Shown piece after piece: positions 42,879-51,838 of a stretch of 64,000 nucleotides of DNA. Each line of letters starts with the position of its first letter. Within the stretch, counting starts at the first letter, position 1. The notes beneath the pieces were generated by a model. That model was not told the DNA's origin, searched no databases, and was given only the letters and a program-made list of their open reading frames with translations. Made by a program: the position numbers and the translations under genes. Origin of the DNA: SIG607 sp045648445 (GTDB lineage: Bacteria > Bacillota > Clostridia > Oscillospirales > Acutalibacteraceae); the NCBI GenBank assembly GCA_045648445.1, contig JAZRNY010000001.1:1-64000 (forward strand), in the 5' to 3' direction.

Positions 42879-43010
42879 ACATCCACCACCTTTAACTGTT
42901 TCTATTTTACCATATTTCGACTTTCCCTTCAACGCTCAGTTGTTATCTGATTTATAATTTCTTTTATCTAAAATTAAATTTCATATAAAAATCAGGTCAT
43001 ATACTAACGA

Positions 43011-43039
43011 TTGATTTTTCAAATGCAAAATGGTATAAT
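43011..43039 (+). promoter_or_regulatory. Promoter of the retron operon
   Basis: TTGATT (43011-43016), a 17-base spacer and TATAAT (43034-43039), 31 bases before the PRTase gene. Confidence 0.8.
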
Positions 43040-43069
43040 ATTCCTATAATTTACAAAAAGGAATTTATT

Positions 43070-44017
43070 ATGACAAAAGATGACGCTTTGAAATTGTTTT
43101 ATGAAAACAATAATATTAATCCTAAAACAATTCATCCACATGACCGAATAGCAGAGCTACCTAAAAAGTTAGATGATTGGCTGCTAAATATTGATTCTAA
43201 AGATCATGCTGTTTTTTTGGATGCTTTTAGCAGATACATATACCTAACCCAAGAAGAATGTCAGGATAGGTTTGTGCAGTTAGTTGATTTACTAGAAAAA
43301 GACCTTGCAAAATATACAATCAATTTGAAAGACGTACTTTATGTTACTGTAGAATCATCTAGTGGTATTAAATCCGGTAGTGATAATGTTCGCTCAGATA
43401 TTCAAGTTTATAATTTCAACAGAATTGATAACGAACAAGTATTAGCTTCACAATCAAAATTTTCTAAAGACCCATTACGAGATATTAAAGCCGTTGTATT
43501 TGTTGATGATATAATCGGAACAGGAAAAACCATTTGGCGCGTTCTGAATGAATTTTGCGACAAACACAATATAGATGGTTATGGCAACCCAAAACTATAT
43601 TATATGTGCTTAACACCAACTCAGAGAGCAATAAAACATCTTAATGATAATTTTGAAAAATTCAACTATGAAGTTACTGCTATTTACAAAGATGAATGGA
43701 TTTCTGCTAAACATTTTACCAAAAACACACACGAATATAGTACAATTGAGAAATATGAAAAACTAATTGGAGATTTTTTTGCCGAAGCAGAATATCCTTA
43801 CTGTATGGGGTTTGAAAAGTGCCGCCTATTGATTTCATTTTATTATAACACACCCAACAACACCATAAGTGCTTTTTGGCGACCTACTGATTTCAATAAA
43901 CCACCCTTTATACGAAAAGGCAAGGAATGCAAAAGACCGAGTATTTCGGATTTAACAAACAAGAAAAAGCAGTCTGATGCAAATTCATATGCGTTTGCTG
44001 CTAATTGGAGTGAATAA
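43070..44017 (+). CDS. Phosphoribosyltransferase-like retron accessory protein
   Basis: The PRPP-binding loop is recognisable at residues 143-156 as FVDDIIGTGKTIWR, with two acidic residues followed by a Gly/Thr loop. The rest, including a Cys-rich segment (YCMGFEKCRLL) and an aromatic FWRPTDF stretch, fits the PRTase-associated family seen in defence loci, not salvage enzymes. It begins the operon PRTase-wHTH-msr/msd-RT-TIR. AAAAAGGA precedes the ATG. In retrons of this type the enzyme is thought to be the toxic effector, held by the RT-DNA complex. The base substrate is unknown. Confidence 0.78.
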   Translation: MTKDDALKLFYENNNINPKTIHPHDRIAELPKKLDDWLLNIDSKDHAVFLDAFSRYIYLTQEECQDRFVQLVDLLEKDLAKYTINLKDVLYVTVESSSGIKSGSDNVRSDIQVYNFNRIDNEQVLASQSKFSKDPLRDIKAVVFVDDIIGTGKTIWRVLNEFCDKHNIDGYGNPKLYYMCLTPTQRAIKHLNDNFEKFNYEVTAIYKDEWISAKHFTKNTHEYSTIEKYEKLIGDFFAEAEYPYCMGFEKCRLLISFYYNTPNNTISAFWRPTDFNKPPFIRKGKECKRPSISDLTNKKKQSDANSYAFAANWSE

Positions 44018-44346
44018 TGGATTACGAAGAAAAAACTTTAGATTGCTTGATATTGGGTATGCTAAGGCAAGATCCTACTTGTGATTTAACATATATATCA
44101 GAAGAACTCAAATTACCTAAAACTGAAATAATGAAACACATTCGATATCTATGTGATAACGACTTCTTAACATTCAATAATAATAGATTTTATACAACAG
44201 CACACGGAAACAGTATAGCAATTCATCCTCAATCAGTATCACATTATGAATATCTTAACACAGATGCACAAGCTGCTGTAGACTTCGATTGGGAAGAATG
44301 CTCATATCTACCAACTCCAAAAAGTTTTTCAGCCAAGAAAAAATAG
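44017..44346 (+). CDS. Winged-helix protein of the retron
   Basis: The 109-residue protein has a winged helix in the first 65 residues (DLTYISEELKLPKTEIMKHI then RYLCDNDFLTFNNNRFYTT). The rest is acidic and aromatic. It starts at the TAATG junction with the PRTase stop, so the two are coupled. It probably binds DNA or the msDNA and bridges the PRTase and RT, by analogy with PRTase/NDT retrons; this is inference. Confidence 0.75.
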   Translation: MDYEEKTLDCLILGMLRQDPTCDLTYISEELKLPKTEIMKHIRYLCDNDFLTFNNNRFYTTAHGNSIAIHPQSVSHYEYLNTDAQAAVDFDWEECSYLPTPKSFSAKKK

Positions 44347-44354
44347 TTTAATCA

Positions 44355-44511
44355 ACGGGAGATCGTTAGCTAAGAGGTGCATTCGCCTCATATTAAGAAC
44401 GGCACTAACTGATGTTGCAGAGCGCTTACTTGCGTTCTCTTCGTTCTCTTAGTAACCGCTCTGCAACATCAAATGTTTAAATTAATTGTGTTTTACGTAG
44501 CGATCTCCCGT
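44355..44511 (+). ncRNA. Retron msr-msd RNA
   Basis: Perfect a1/a2 arms ACGGGAGATCG (44355-44365) and CGATCTCCCGT (44501-44511) enclose it. Just inside a1 is TTAGC with the candidate branching G at 44369. msr: a six-base hairpin, GAGGTG-CATT-CGCCTC (about 44374-44389). msd: a fifteen-base perfect stem, TGATGTTGCAGAGCG (44410-44424) with CGCTCTGCAACATCA (44457-44471), with a 32-base loop. It lies just upstream of the RT gene, the usual order. Total about 157 bases. Confidence 0.9.
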
Positions 44512-44529
44512 TTTTTTAGAAGGTTTAAT

Positions 44530-45537
44530 ATGGATAATAATTATATAATCAAGCTAAAACACGAACTGCATAAAAAAGAATATGACGATAAGTTTATTAA
44601 TCGTTGCTGTAAATATGCAGAAAAATTAATAAATAAAAAACTCCCAGTGTTTTTCGACGAAGAACATATTTACCGTGTTTTGCGTACTCAAGGAATATCA
44701 TTAGAAAATAACTATCATGCGTTTGATTTAATTAGCGACAACAAAATTAGGACAATACTTGCACCAAGCAAAAGATTGAAAGCACGGCAGCGTTGGATAC
44801 TTGAAAACATATTAAATAAGATTAAAGTATCTAAATACGCACATGGTTTTGAATTGAATCGTTCTATTAAAACTCATGCCGAACTTCACGCAAATCATGA
44901 TTTTGTTGTTTGTATGGATATAAAGGATTTCTTTCCATCAATCACCGAGGAAAAGGTATTTGCTATATTTAAGAATATCGGATACACATCGCGCGCATCA
45001 CAGGAACTTGCCAAACTTTGTTGTTTTAAAGGAGTGCTACCGCAAGGTGCCCCGACTAGTCCTAAACTTGCAAATATAATTTGCAAAAGAATGGATTGGG
45101 AAATACAAAGATATGCGAAGGAGAATGACATTACATATTCAAGATACGCTGATGATCTTACATTTTCTTCTAATAGCGAGATGTCACAATTGATACCGGA
45201 AATAACTTCAATAGTCAATAAATATGATTTCAGTATCAATACTGAAAAGACACAATCTTTTACTTGCGGAGAACCAAAATTTATTACGGGATTAGTGGTT
45301 CAAAACGGAACCGTTCGTGTTCCAAAACGTTATAAGCGTGAACTTAAAAAAGAAATTCATTATTGTCAAAAATTTGGGGTTTTAATTCATTTACAAAACT
45401 CTAATGCCACGCATTTCGTTAATTATCGTGAACATCTTTATGGTAAAGCGTATTATGTTCATATGATAGAGCCCGACATCGGAGAGAAGTTTCTTGATGA
45501 GCTTGATAAAATATACTGGCCGGAGTATATGCTATAA
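44530..45537 (+). CDS. Retron reverse transcriptase
   Basis: 335-residue RT that copies the msd. The catalytic Asp130 in VVCMDIKDFFPS and the YADD box at 206-209 (SRYADDLTFS) are seen, as is PQGAPTSPKLAN at 171-182. In the thumb, FITGLVV at 251-257 is at the place of the retron VTG motif. The ATG at 44530 follows AGAAGG; an upstream frame running into the msr-msd is an artefact. It has no fused domain. Group II intron and DGR types are unlikely, as no maturase or Avd partner is here. Confidence 0.92.
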   Translation: MDNNYIIKLKHELHKKEYDDKFINRCCKYAEKLINKKLPVFFDEEHIYRVLRTQGISLENNYHAFDLISDNKIRTILAPSKRLKARQRWILENILNKIKVSKYAHGFELNRSIKTHAELHANHDFVVCMDIKDFFPSITEEKVFAIFKNIGYTSRASQELAKLCCFKGVLPQGAPTSPKLANIICKRMDWEIQRYAKENDITYSRYADDLTFSSNSEMSQLIPEITSIVNKYDFSINTEKTQSFTCGEPKFITGLVVQNGTVRVPKRYKRELKKEIHYCQKFGVLIHLQNSNATHFVNYREHLYGKAYYVHMIEPDIGEKFLDELDKIYWPEYML

Positions 45538-45553
45538 CATAAAGGAGATTAAC

Positions 45554-46345
45554 ATGATAGAAAACACAAACAAAACTGTTTTTATTAGTCACTCAACTAT
45601 TGATACACGATTGCATAATTGTTTTTTGAATTTATTAGTAAATGGATTTGGTATAAGCAAAGATTGTGTATTTAGCAGTTCAATTGCAAGGAATATACAA
45701 ACTAGTGATAATTTTATTGAAACCATAAAAAGCAATATAAAAAATTGTGATGTTATAATTCTTTTAATTACATCATCTTATATGCGTAGTTCTTTTTGTT
45801 TGGCAGAACTGGGTGCGGCTTGGGCGCTTGAAAAAAGAATAGTTCCAATTATTATGGACCCTATAAGTGTAAAAGAATATAATAAAACGCCATTGCAAGG
45901 TATGCAATTCAGAAAATTAGATGGTCTACGCGTTGTTTATGATGAGTTTTTTGATTTTGGATTAATTTCCCGACCTGATACTGAAGAATTTAGTAAGCAC
46001 TATAAAGAGTTTCTTGAAACTATTCGATTTGCTGAAAAAGATGGCAATAAATTTGTTGCAACTATTGTGCAAGATAGAGCGGGCATGAACTGCAATAGTA
46101 ATTTACAAGGAAAAAGATGCCTAAAGATAGATTCACTTATCCCTTTGAACAGCTTACCCGCAAATGGTGAAACGCATTGGCTCTTTTTTGATGATAACAA
46201 AGAGAAATATGGAAATCCTCAAGTCGGTGATGTTGTTAAATTTCTTGTACATAGCACAAAATTTTATCCCGAACCTTGGGGTGATGGACTTGAGAACACA
46301 AGGAACATTTATCCAAAATCGAAATTAGAAATTTTAAATAAGTAA
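45554..46345 (+). CDS. TIR-domain protein next to the retron RT
   Basis: Residues about 6-150 are a TIR domain: VFISHSTIDTRLHNCFLN at the start and SSFCLAELGAAWAL, where Glu85 is the probable NAD-cleaving residue. A beta-rich C-terminal domain of about 95 residues follows (PQVGDVVKFLVHS), of unknown type. The ATG at 45554 has AAAGGAGA before it, 16 bases after the RT stop, and a terminator follows, so it is the last gene of the retron operon. It probably depletes NAD or makes a signal when phage infection is sensed. Confidence 0.85.
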   Translation: MIENTNKTVFISHSTIDTRLHNCFLNLLVNGFGISKDCVFSSSIARNIQTSDNFIETIKSNIKNCDVIILLITSSYMRSSFCLAELGAAWALEKRIVPIIMDPISVKEYNKTPLQGMQFRKLDGLRVVYDEFFDFGLISRPDTEEFSKHYKEFLETIRFAEKDGNKFVATIVQDRAGMNCNSNLQGKRCLKIDSLIPLNSLPANGETHWLFFDDNKEKYGNPQVGDVVKFLVHSTKFYPEPWGDGLENTRNIYPKSKLEILNK

Positions 46346-46346
46346 A

Positions 46347-46386
46347 ACTGAGCCAATCCAATATAATTGGATTGGCTCAGTTTTTA
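46347..46386 (+). terminator. Terminator of the retron operon
   Basis: ACTGAGCCAATCCAAT pairs perfectly with ATTGGATTGGCTCAGT, followed by five T. Confidence 0.9.
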
Positions 46387-46429
46387 ATAGAACTACTAGT
46401 TTCAAGCCTTGTATTTGCTATGTATTATA

Positions 46430-46975
46430 TTATTTTTCTTTTTTACGAATTTCTTTTTCAATGTCTATTTCTTCAAATGTCTCTTTGGTCGGATCGTATG
46501 AAAGCAGATGTGCATTAAAAGCATCATAGAATTTTGATTTCTCTTTTAACGCAAAATCATTATCAATTAATCTATTTACCATATCAAAGGTTCTGTCAAT
46601 TGCAGTTTCTTTTTGTTTTTTGGTAAGTTTACCATCGATTTTTACTTTTATATTTTCATGTGCATTGCCGATGGGGATATCTTCAACGCCAATGGTAAAT
46701 GGAACTTTTTCAGTTTTATGTATCTTTTCCCATATTTGTACAACATTGTATTTTAATACATCATAACTTCCAGACAATATAAAATGTTTAAATAATTCAT
46801 AGGAGAATAAAATCAATTCTAAATCCGCAAAATCCAAAGCTGAATGCATTATACACCCTTTAAGATTTCTAACGGATAAAGATGTGTGATTATTCAAAAG
46901 ATTTTTCTCAATATCTCTAAGCTCAATCATTTCGTTATCATTTAAATAACCGGATATATAAATAGCGTTGTTCAT
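46430..46975 (-). CDS. Third gene of the Gabija-like locus, unknown
   Basis: The 181-residue protein is mostly helical and charged, ending in a lysine/glutamate-rich tail (EEIDIEKEIRKKEK). No domain is recognised; the YELFKHFILSGSYDVLKYNV and KKQKETAIDRTFDMVNRLID segments could be paired helices. It starts 12 bases after the helicase stop with AAGGAGG before it, so it belongs to the same transcript as the OLD nuclease and helicase. Confidence 0.65.
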   Translation of the reverse strand: MNNAIYISGYLNDNEMIELRDIEKNLLNNHTSLSVRNLKGCIMHSALDFADLELILFSYELFKHFILSGSYDVLKYNVVQIWEKIHKTEKVPFTIGVEDIPIGNAHENIKVKIDGKLTKKQKETAIDRTFDMVNRLIDNDFALKEKSKFYDAFNAHLLSYDPTKETFEEIDIEKEIRKKEK

Positions 46976-46987
46976 TTTTTGTCCTCC

Positions 46988-48889
46988 TTAGGTATTATAA
47001 CAGTTTTCAGCCCCAAATAGCTGTTTAGCATTTTCAATCATTTCTTGTGTTGGATTTTCACAATATACCACTAAATTATCCATTGCTCTAGTACAGCAAA
47101 CATAAAATAGTTTTTTAGTTCTATTTAAAACATTTGGGTTACATTTCGAATGAGAAGGATTTAATAAATATTCAAAATTATAATCATTCCAATTACCGTT
47201 ATCAAGAATAACTAAAACGTTTTTATATTGCTCTCCTTTAATTTTGTGCTGTGTTGACAGGGGAGAATACCCTTCAAGATAATCGTAAAGATTTATAAAT
47301 TCTGAATACTTAACCTTAGAAACTCTACCATACAAATAGTGATTTTTTATTATAAAATCATTAATATTATCATCTTTGATACATAAACCACTGTCATTTG
47401 CATACTCAATAACTTCTCCTATTGTTTTTGATTTCATTCCAATAAGAGTTGAAATTTTTTGTTTTATTAATGTTTTATCAGAAATGCTCTTTATTTTAAA
47501 TGATGTTTTTCTAATGAAGCTGTAATAATCTCCTTTTTCATATAAATCAACTACAGATTGTATCTTGAAAAGATGTCTGATCAACTTATCTCGCTTGGAT
47601 TTTACGGAGCCAATTTCATCTGCTTCTTTTTTGTCAGAAATCAAATTATCTTTATCAAAATATATCTTTCTAACTTCATCAAATGGAAGGTTTTTGACAG
47701 TATTAAATAATTCCTCATTAGTAGTGTCACTTAGAAACACATCAAGCCGTTTTTTGCCTCTATGCTCCTTAACTTTAGCCCTTTCAGATACCTTCCAATC
47801 TACTTCTTCTAACAAATCTTTAAAAGCTTTACTTGTATCAATATCGGTACCCTTAATAAACTTAATGAATTCATTTTTAAACTTAACAATAGGGTCCTTA
47901 TCATAAATCTCTATTAAGGTTGGAAACCCAGCAGAGTAAGCAATGAGATTGTGTGTTAAACGCAACTCTTTTGTCTCTTTAGGGTTATTGAAGTCCCATC
48001 CCTCAAAATATTGTTTGGATTGTAATTCGTCTGCCGGTATTTGGTATAAAAAAACTGCTTTTCCTTCTTTTATCTTACCATTTACCATATTCGGTGCATT
48101 AGTATCCTTCGAGGGTTCTTGCACTAAATCATCAATCCGCAATTTGTTGGCCAAATTAATAATCTTTTGAGGGTTTCTTCTATTTTGTTTTTTCGGAATA
48201 TCAATGACTTTCTGGTCGTCAATATATTTTTGTAAATCTCCTATTCCTCTATCATATATTGATTGCATAGAATCTCCGAAAAAACCAAAAATACATTTTC
48301 GTTCGACCACCGAGCCATATACATGTTCCAAAAAGATTTCAATAACATCAGAAAATGTATCCTGATACTCATCTACAAAAATAAAATCATATCTATCATT
48401 AAGAATTTCACATAATTTTGGATATTTCTTATACATGTGGTTGGCTAATACTATTATTTCATCATGGGATATCTTACCATTTGCTAAGGAAAGATTTTCG
48501 GCATATGATATACCATCGACAAAATCATTGTTATAGGGCTTTTCTACATGAATGTTTTTGTACGGACTAATTTCTAAGTTGATACCTTCTAGTAAAGTTT
48601 CTTTTAATTCATTTTGAAACGATGAAATGTTATCCCATAAAAAATCATGGATTGTGGCCATATGTAGATTGCTATTTGATACTCTTTCTTGAATTTCGTG
48701 TACAGCTGCGTTGGTATAGGTAATACAGGCAATTTTAGCTTTAGCATTTTGAGAATATAATTCATTAATCACCGATACAAGTGAGTATGTTTTGCCACTG
48801 CCAGCACCACCGCTTAACACAAAATTTTCTTTTTTGTTAATATGTTCAAAAACTTTAACTACTTCATCTTCTAATTTTTTTGTAACCAT
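46988..48889 (-). CDS. UvrD/PcrA-like helicase, Gabija GajB-like
   Basis: Superfamily 1 helicase: Walker A LSGGAGSGKTYSL (near residue 25), FVDEYQDTFSDV for Walker B, RRNPQKIINLANKL, then HKIKGEQYKNVLVILD and FYVCCTRAMDNLVV near the C-terminus. With 633 residues it exceeds the usual about 500 of GajB. ATG 48889 is set by AAGGAGGGG; it overlaps the OLD gene end by 19 bases. GajB-type proteins sense DNA ends or nucleotides and work with the OLD partner against phage. Confidence 0.85.
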   Translation of the reverse strand: MVTKKLEDEVVKVFEHINKKENFVLSGGAGSGKTYSLVSVINELYSQNAKAKIACITYTNAAVHEIQERVSNSNLHMATIHDFLWDNISSFQNELKETLLEGINLEISPYKNIHVEKPYNNDFVDGISYAENLSLANGKISHDEIIVLANHMYKKYPKLCEILNDRYDFIFVDEYQDTFSDVIEIFLEHVYGSVVERKCIFGFFGDSMQSIYDRGIGDLQKYIDDQKVIDIPKKQNRRNPQKIINLANKLRIDDLVQEPSKDTNAPNMVNGKIKEGKAVFLYQIPADELQSKQYFEGWDFNNPKETKELRLTHNLIAYSAGFPTLIEIYDKDPIVKFKNEFIKFIKGTDIDTSKAFKDLLEEVDWKVSERAKVKEHRGKKRLDVFLSDTTNEELFNTVKNLPFDEVRKIYFDKDNLISDKKEADEIGSVKSKRDKLIRHLFKIQSVVDLYEKGDYYSFIRKTSFKIKSISDKTLIKQKISTLIGMKSKTIGEVIEYANDSGLCIKDDNINDFIIKNHYLYGRVSKVKYSEFINLYDYLEGYSPLSTQHKIKGEQYKNVLVILDNGNWNDYNFEYLLNPSHSKCNPNVLNRTKKLFYVCCTRAMDNLVVYCENPTQEMIENAKQLFGAENCYNT

Positions 48890-51060
48890 TCTAACCCCTC
48901 CTTGATATAATGAGGAATATTCCAATTAGAAAAATCTTTTCCTTCCTTGGTTTCACTATTCAAGAGAATATCCATAGCTAAAGAAGGTTTTTTGTTAACG
49001 CAATTCTCTGCCAAAAAATAACTATCCTTTGTTGCATCAAATAAATACAATACTTTTTTTAAACTTTGAAATACTGCTTCGCAATTAGTAATTTTTTCGT
49101 TTTGATTCTGACCGTCCACATTTGTAAAAAAATCTCTATTTATATGGAAGAAAGCATCCTCAAAACTTCGAGCATTGTAACTCTCATCTTTGGAGTTATT
49201 TTCTTTAGTTTGATATACTATTAGCAAATTACCTTCTGAATTTTGACGCCACGAAAGCGCACTGTCTTTTCCATGACTTCCAGTTAGTATCTTTTGTTTA
49301 ATTGAAAGACCTGTCAAAATTTCTTTAGCTTGCGCCTCTTTGTTACTTAAAATATCCTTTAAATAATATTTTAATGTTGGATTACTTGTGTGTGTGGAAA
49401 ATTCAACTTTAGCTGTACAATATTTTTTTGTTTTTTCACCTTTTTCATTTGTATGTTCCTCTAAAACAACTGTATCAATATCAGTAATAATGAGCGTTTT
49501 AATTCCCAAGAAATCTATGAATTCAGCATAAATCTCAGAATAATTTCCCACCTCAATAATTGAGATGTTTTGTGAAGAAAGTGGAATATCATATTCGTTT
49601 TCTTGGTCAATTTTTCTTATCATTGCCGGTAAAAGTATTCTTTCTGTATCTCCCTCGATCAGAATTATTTTATCTGCAAAGAACACTTCGGAGCGATTTA
49701 AAGTCAAATACTGTTTTAAAAATTTAAAATGATTATTATCTTCACCTTTTTCTTTTTGATAAAACGTTTTTAAATCTTTCAAATTTTTAGAAACGACATT
49801 ATGATCTCCATTGTTTTTTACAAAATATTTAATGTCATCAAAGTCGCACTCGGAAACAATATGCGAAGAATGTGTTGTCATGAATGTTTGTAGATTTATT
49901 TCCTTATCTGTATCTTTTATTTTTCGACCTTCTTTTAATAAATCCTTAATGTTTTTTATGAAAACATACTGCATCTGAGGATGGGTGTGAGCCTCTGGCT
50001 CTTCTATAAATAGAATATTAATATCTGCAGGATGTTCATCTTTTTTAGATTCTTTTCTAAAATCACAAAGTTGAATTTCTATACTCATTATGATATTAAA
50101 TAAATTCAAAAAGCCTAATCCATTATAGTTTTCTGGCAAGAAACTTTTTTCATCATCGTATACGACGGTAGTGTTATTTTTTAAGAGATTAAGAGCTTTT
50201 ATCTGTGATACTACCTTCAAAGTTGTATCATTTTTTCGCATTCCACCAAACTTAGAAATCTTATCAGTTAAAGGTTTGAATATATCAACATAAATTTCAT
50301 TAAATTGATTATCTGTATTGTCAACTTCGTTTTCAATTTTAACGGAAGTTATATCGTTACCGACGCTCTTTGTTCTTTCATAATAATTACCGGCAAGGAC
50401 AGACAATTCCGAATTATCGTTATTCGAGACATTTCTTCGTGCACTAACATAATTAAAAGCAATAATTTTAGATAAATCAATATCTTTATTAGTAAGAGTT
50501 TTATATGTGTTGTTGTCTACTTTTTTATTTTTGTAGTCATATAAAACGCTAAAACGTTTAAATTCAAAGTATTCTTTATAATGCTTTGACATAAATTTAA
50601 GAAACAACGATTTTTCTTCAAATTTTGTTTTCTGCTGTTTGTATACTTCAAAAGCACCTTTAAGTTCATCAAGATTCTCTTTAAGTAAATAATTAAATCT
50701 CAAAACAACAGTATGATTATCAGGGTCTAAATCAAGAAATAGATTACTAATATTTGTTAGATCATCTTTTTCATCGTAATCGATATATATGTCGACTTGT
50801 ATGCCCTTAAGTTCATCCTCATCAAATGCACTTTTTTCTCTAACAACATCAAATAACTTGTTTTGAAATGCAATACTAAAATCAAAATAATCAAAATTGC
50901 CGTTTTCTGTTGTTTTTCCTATACATTTATTCAACACAGATAGCAGAGATGTTTTTCCACAGTTGTTTTTTCCAATAATTAAAGATAGATCTTTTTCACA
51001 ATTAATACTGATATCCCTAAGCAATCTAAAATTACTAACTTGAATTTTCGAAATAAACAT
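48871..51060 (-). CDS. OLD-family ATPase-nuclease, Gabija GajA-like
   Basis: N-terminal ABC/SMC-like ATPase: SLIIGKNNCGKTSLLS for Walker A near residue 30, and FIEEPEAHTHPQMQYVFIKN, then MTTHSSHI. The TOPRIM nuclease is in the second half: ILIEGDTERILLPAMIRKID and LIITDIDTVVLEE. The order fits class 2 OLD nucleases of Gabija. At 729 residues it is longer than the GajA prototype (about 580); extra helices lie around residues 95-180 and at the end. AGGAAGTG precedes the ATG, and a weak TTGTAA/TATAAA promoter lies upstream. First gene of the operon. Confidence 0.87.
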   Translation of the reverse strand: MFISKIQVSNFRLLRDISINCEKDLSLIIGKNNCGKTSLLSVLNKCIGKTTENGNFDYFDFSIAFQNKLFDVVREKSAFDEDELKGIQVDIYIDYDEKDDLTNISNLFLDLDPDNHTVVLRFNYLLKENLDELKGAFEVYKQQKTKFEEKSLFLKFMSKHYKEYFEFKRFSVLYDYKNKKVDNNTYKTLTNKDIDLSKIIAFNYVSARRNVSNNDNSELSVLAGNYYERTKSVGNDITSVKIENEVDNTDNQFNEIYVDIFKPLTDKISKFGGMRKNDTTLKVVSQIKALNLLKNNTTVVYDDEKSFLPENYNGLGFLNLFNIIMSIEIQLCDFRKESKKDEHPADINILFIEEPEAHTHPQMQYVFIKNIKDLLKEGRKIKDTDKEINLQTFMTTHSSHIVSECDFDDIKYFVKNNGDHNVVSKNLKDLKTFYQKEKGEDNNHFKFLKQYLTLNRSEVFFADKIILIEGDTERILLPAMIRKIDQENEYDIPLSSQNISIIEVGNYSEIYAEFIDFLGIKTLIITDIDTVVLEEHTNEKGEKTKKYCTAKVEFSTHTSNPTLKYYLKDILSNKEAQAKEILTGLSIKQKILTGSHGKDSALSWRQNSEGNLLIVYQTKENNSKDESYNARSFEDAFFHINRDFFTNVDGQNQNEKITNCEAVFQSLKKVLYLFDATKDSYFLAENCVNKKPSLAMDILLNSETKEGKDFSNWNIPHYIKEGLEWLQKN

Positions 51061-51121
51061 ATAATCACTTCCTAATAATTAACTTTATAATCACATTAAC
51101 TTTTTTTACAATCGAACATAT

Positions 51122-51835
51122 TTATTCATCCGTATACTCGTGCGGGCGTTCTTTATAGTCTTTAACTTTATACTCGCCGATGGTATCGTATTTTGTTGCT
51201 TTGGTTTCGGTGGGGGTGTTGGTTTCGTTATCTTCGCCGAGGATTGCATCGAAGAAGATACGTTCAAGGTATTCGTATTTAGAATATATACCTTGCGATG
51301 CCCAAACGAGAGCGTTGCGGACGTATGCGGAGTTGGTTTTGAAAAGTTCATGTTCAACCTCAAATCCCAATGATTTTGCGAGCAGAACAGCGAACACTAT
51401 AACAGTTCTTGTATTACCTTCACGAAAGGGGTGTGTTTGCCAAATGCTCGCAATAATACGAACAAGCTTGAAAACGATATCCTTATCGTTTTCGCCGGTT
51501 CTTTTGAGCTTGGCGATTTCTTTCATTGTTTCGTTCAGTTGCTTTTTGATCTCTTTAGGATAAGCATAACGAACGGTATCACCGCCAAGAACGTCTTCGT
51601 ATTTCACCATTTGAATTGTACGGAATTCTCCCGCCCAATCAAATATTTGACCGAAGATATTGCGGTGAATATCCTGTAGGGTTTCGGTATTAAACTTATC
51701 GTACTTATAATCATAAATTGCTGCCATAGAAAGACCGGTAATATCAGCTTCTGCTTTGCGTAGCAATTCTGAATCTTTAATATTAGCTAAATTTTTAAGC
51801 ACATTAACATCATCATATAAATAAGGGTCACGCAT
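51122..51835 (-). CDS. Fic/DOC family toxin
   Basis: The Fic active-site motif HPFREGNTRT is at about residue 135-144, with the catalytic His. QIFDWAGEFRTIQM and VRYAYPKEIKKQL are the usual flap and clamp parts. It probably AMPylates a host target such as gyrase or topoisomerase. The 237-residue protein begins three bases after the antitoxin stop, so the two are coupled. The C-terminal TKATKYDTIGEYKV tail is extra. Confidence 0.9.
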   Translation of the reverse strand: MRDPYLYDDVNVLKNLANIKDSELLRKAEADITGLSMAAIYDYKYDKFNTETLQDIHRNIFGQIFDWAGEFRTIQMVKYEDVLGGDTVRYAYPKEIKKQLNETMKEIAKLKRTGENDKDIVFKLVRIIASIWQTHPFREGNTRTVIVFAVLLAKSLGFEVEHELFKTNSAYVRNALVWASQGIYSKYEYLERIFFDAILGEDNETNTPTETKATKYDTIGEYKVKDYKERPHEYTDE

Positions 51836-51838
51836 ATG

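Noticed and set aside
33487..42932. Integron cassette array
   Set aside because: I saw no attC-type palindromes between genes, no integron integrase, and the genes overlap by ATGA instead of being separated by recombination sites.
44473..44529. Longer RT start that runs into the msr-msd
   Set aside because: The ATG at 44530 has an AGAAGG site at correct distance, and the upstream codons overlap the a2 arm and T run of the retron RNA.
44530..45537. Group II intron or diversity-generating retroelement RT
   Set aside because: There is no maturase or endonuclease region, no template/variable repeat and no Avd beside it, while a msr-msd with paired arms sits directly upstream.
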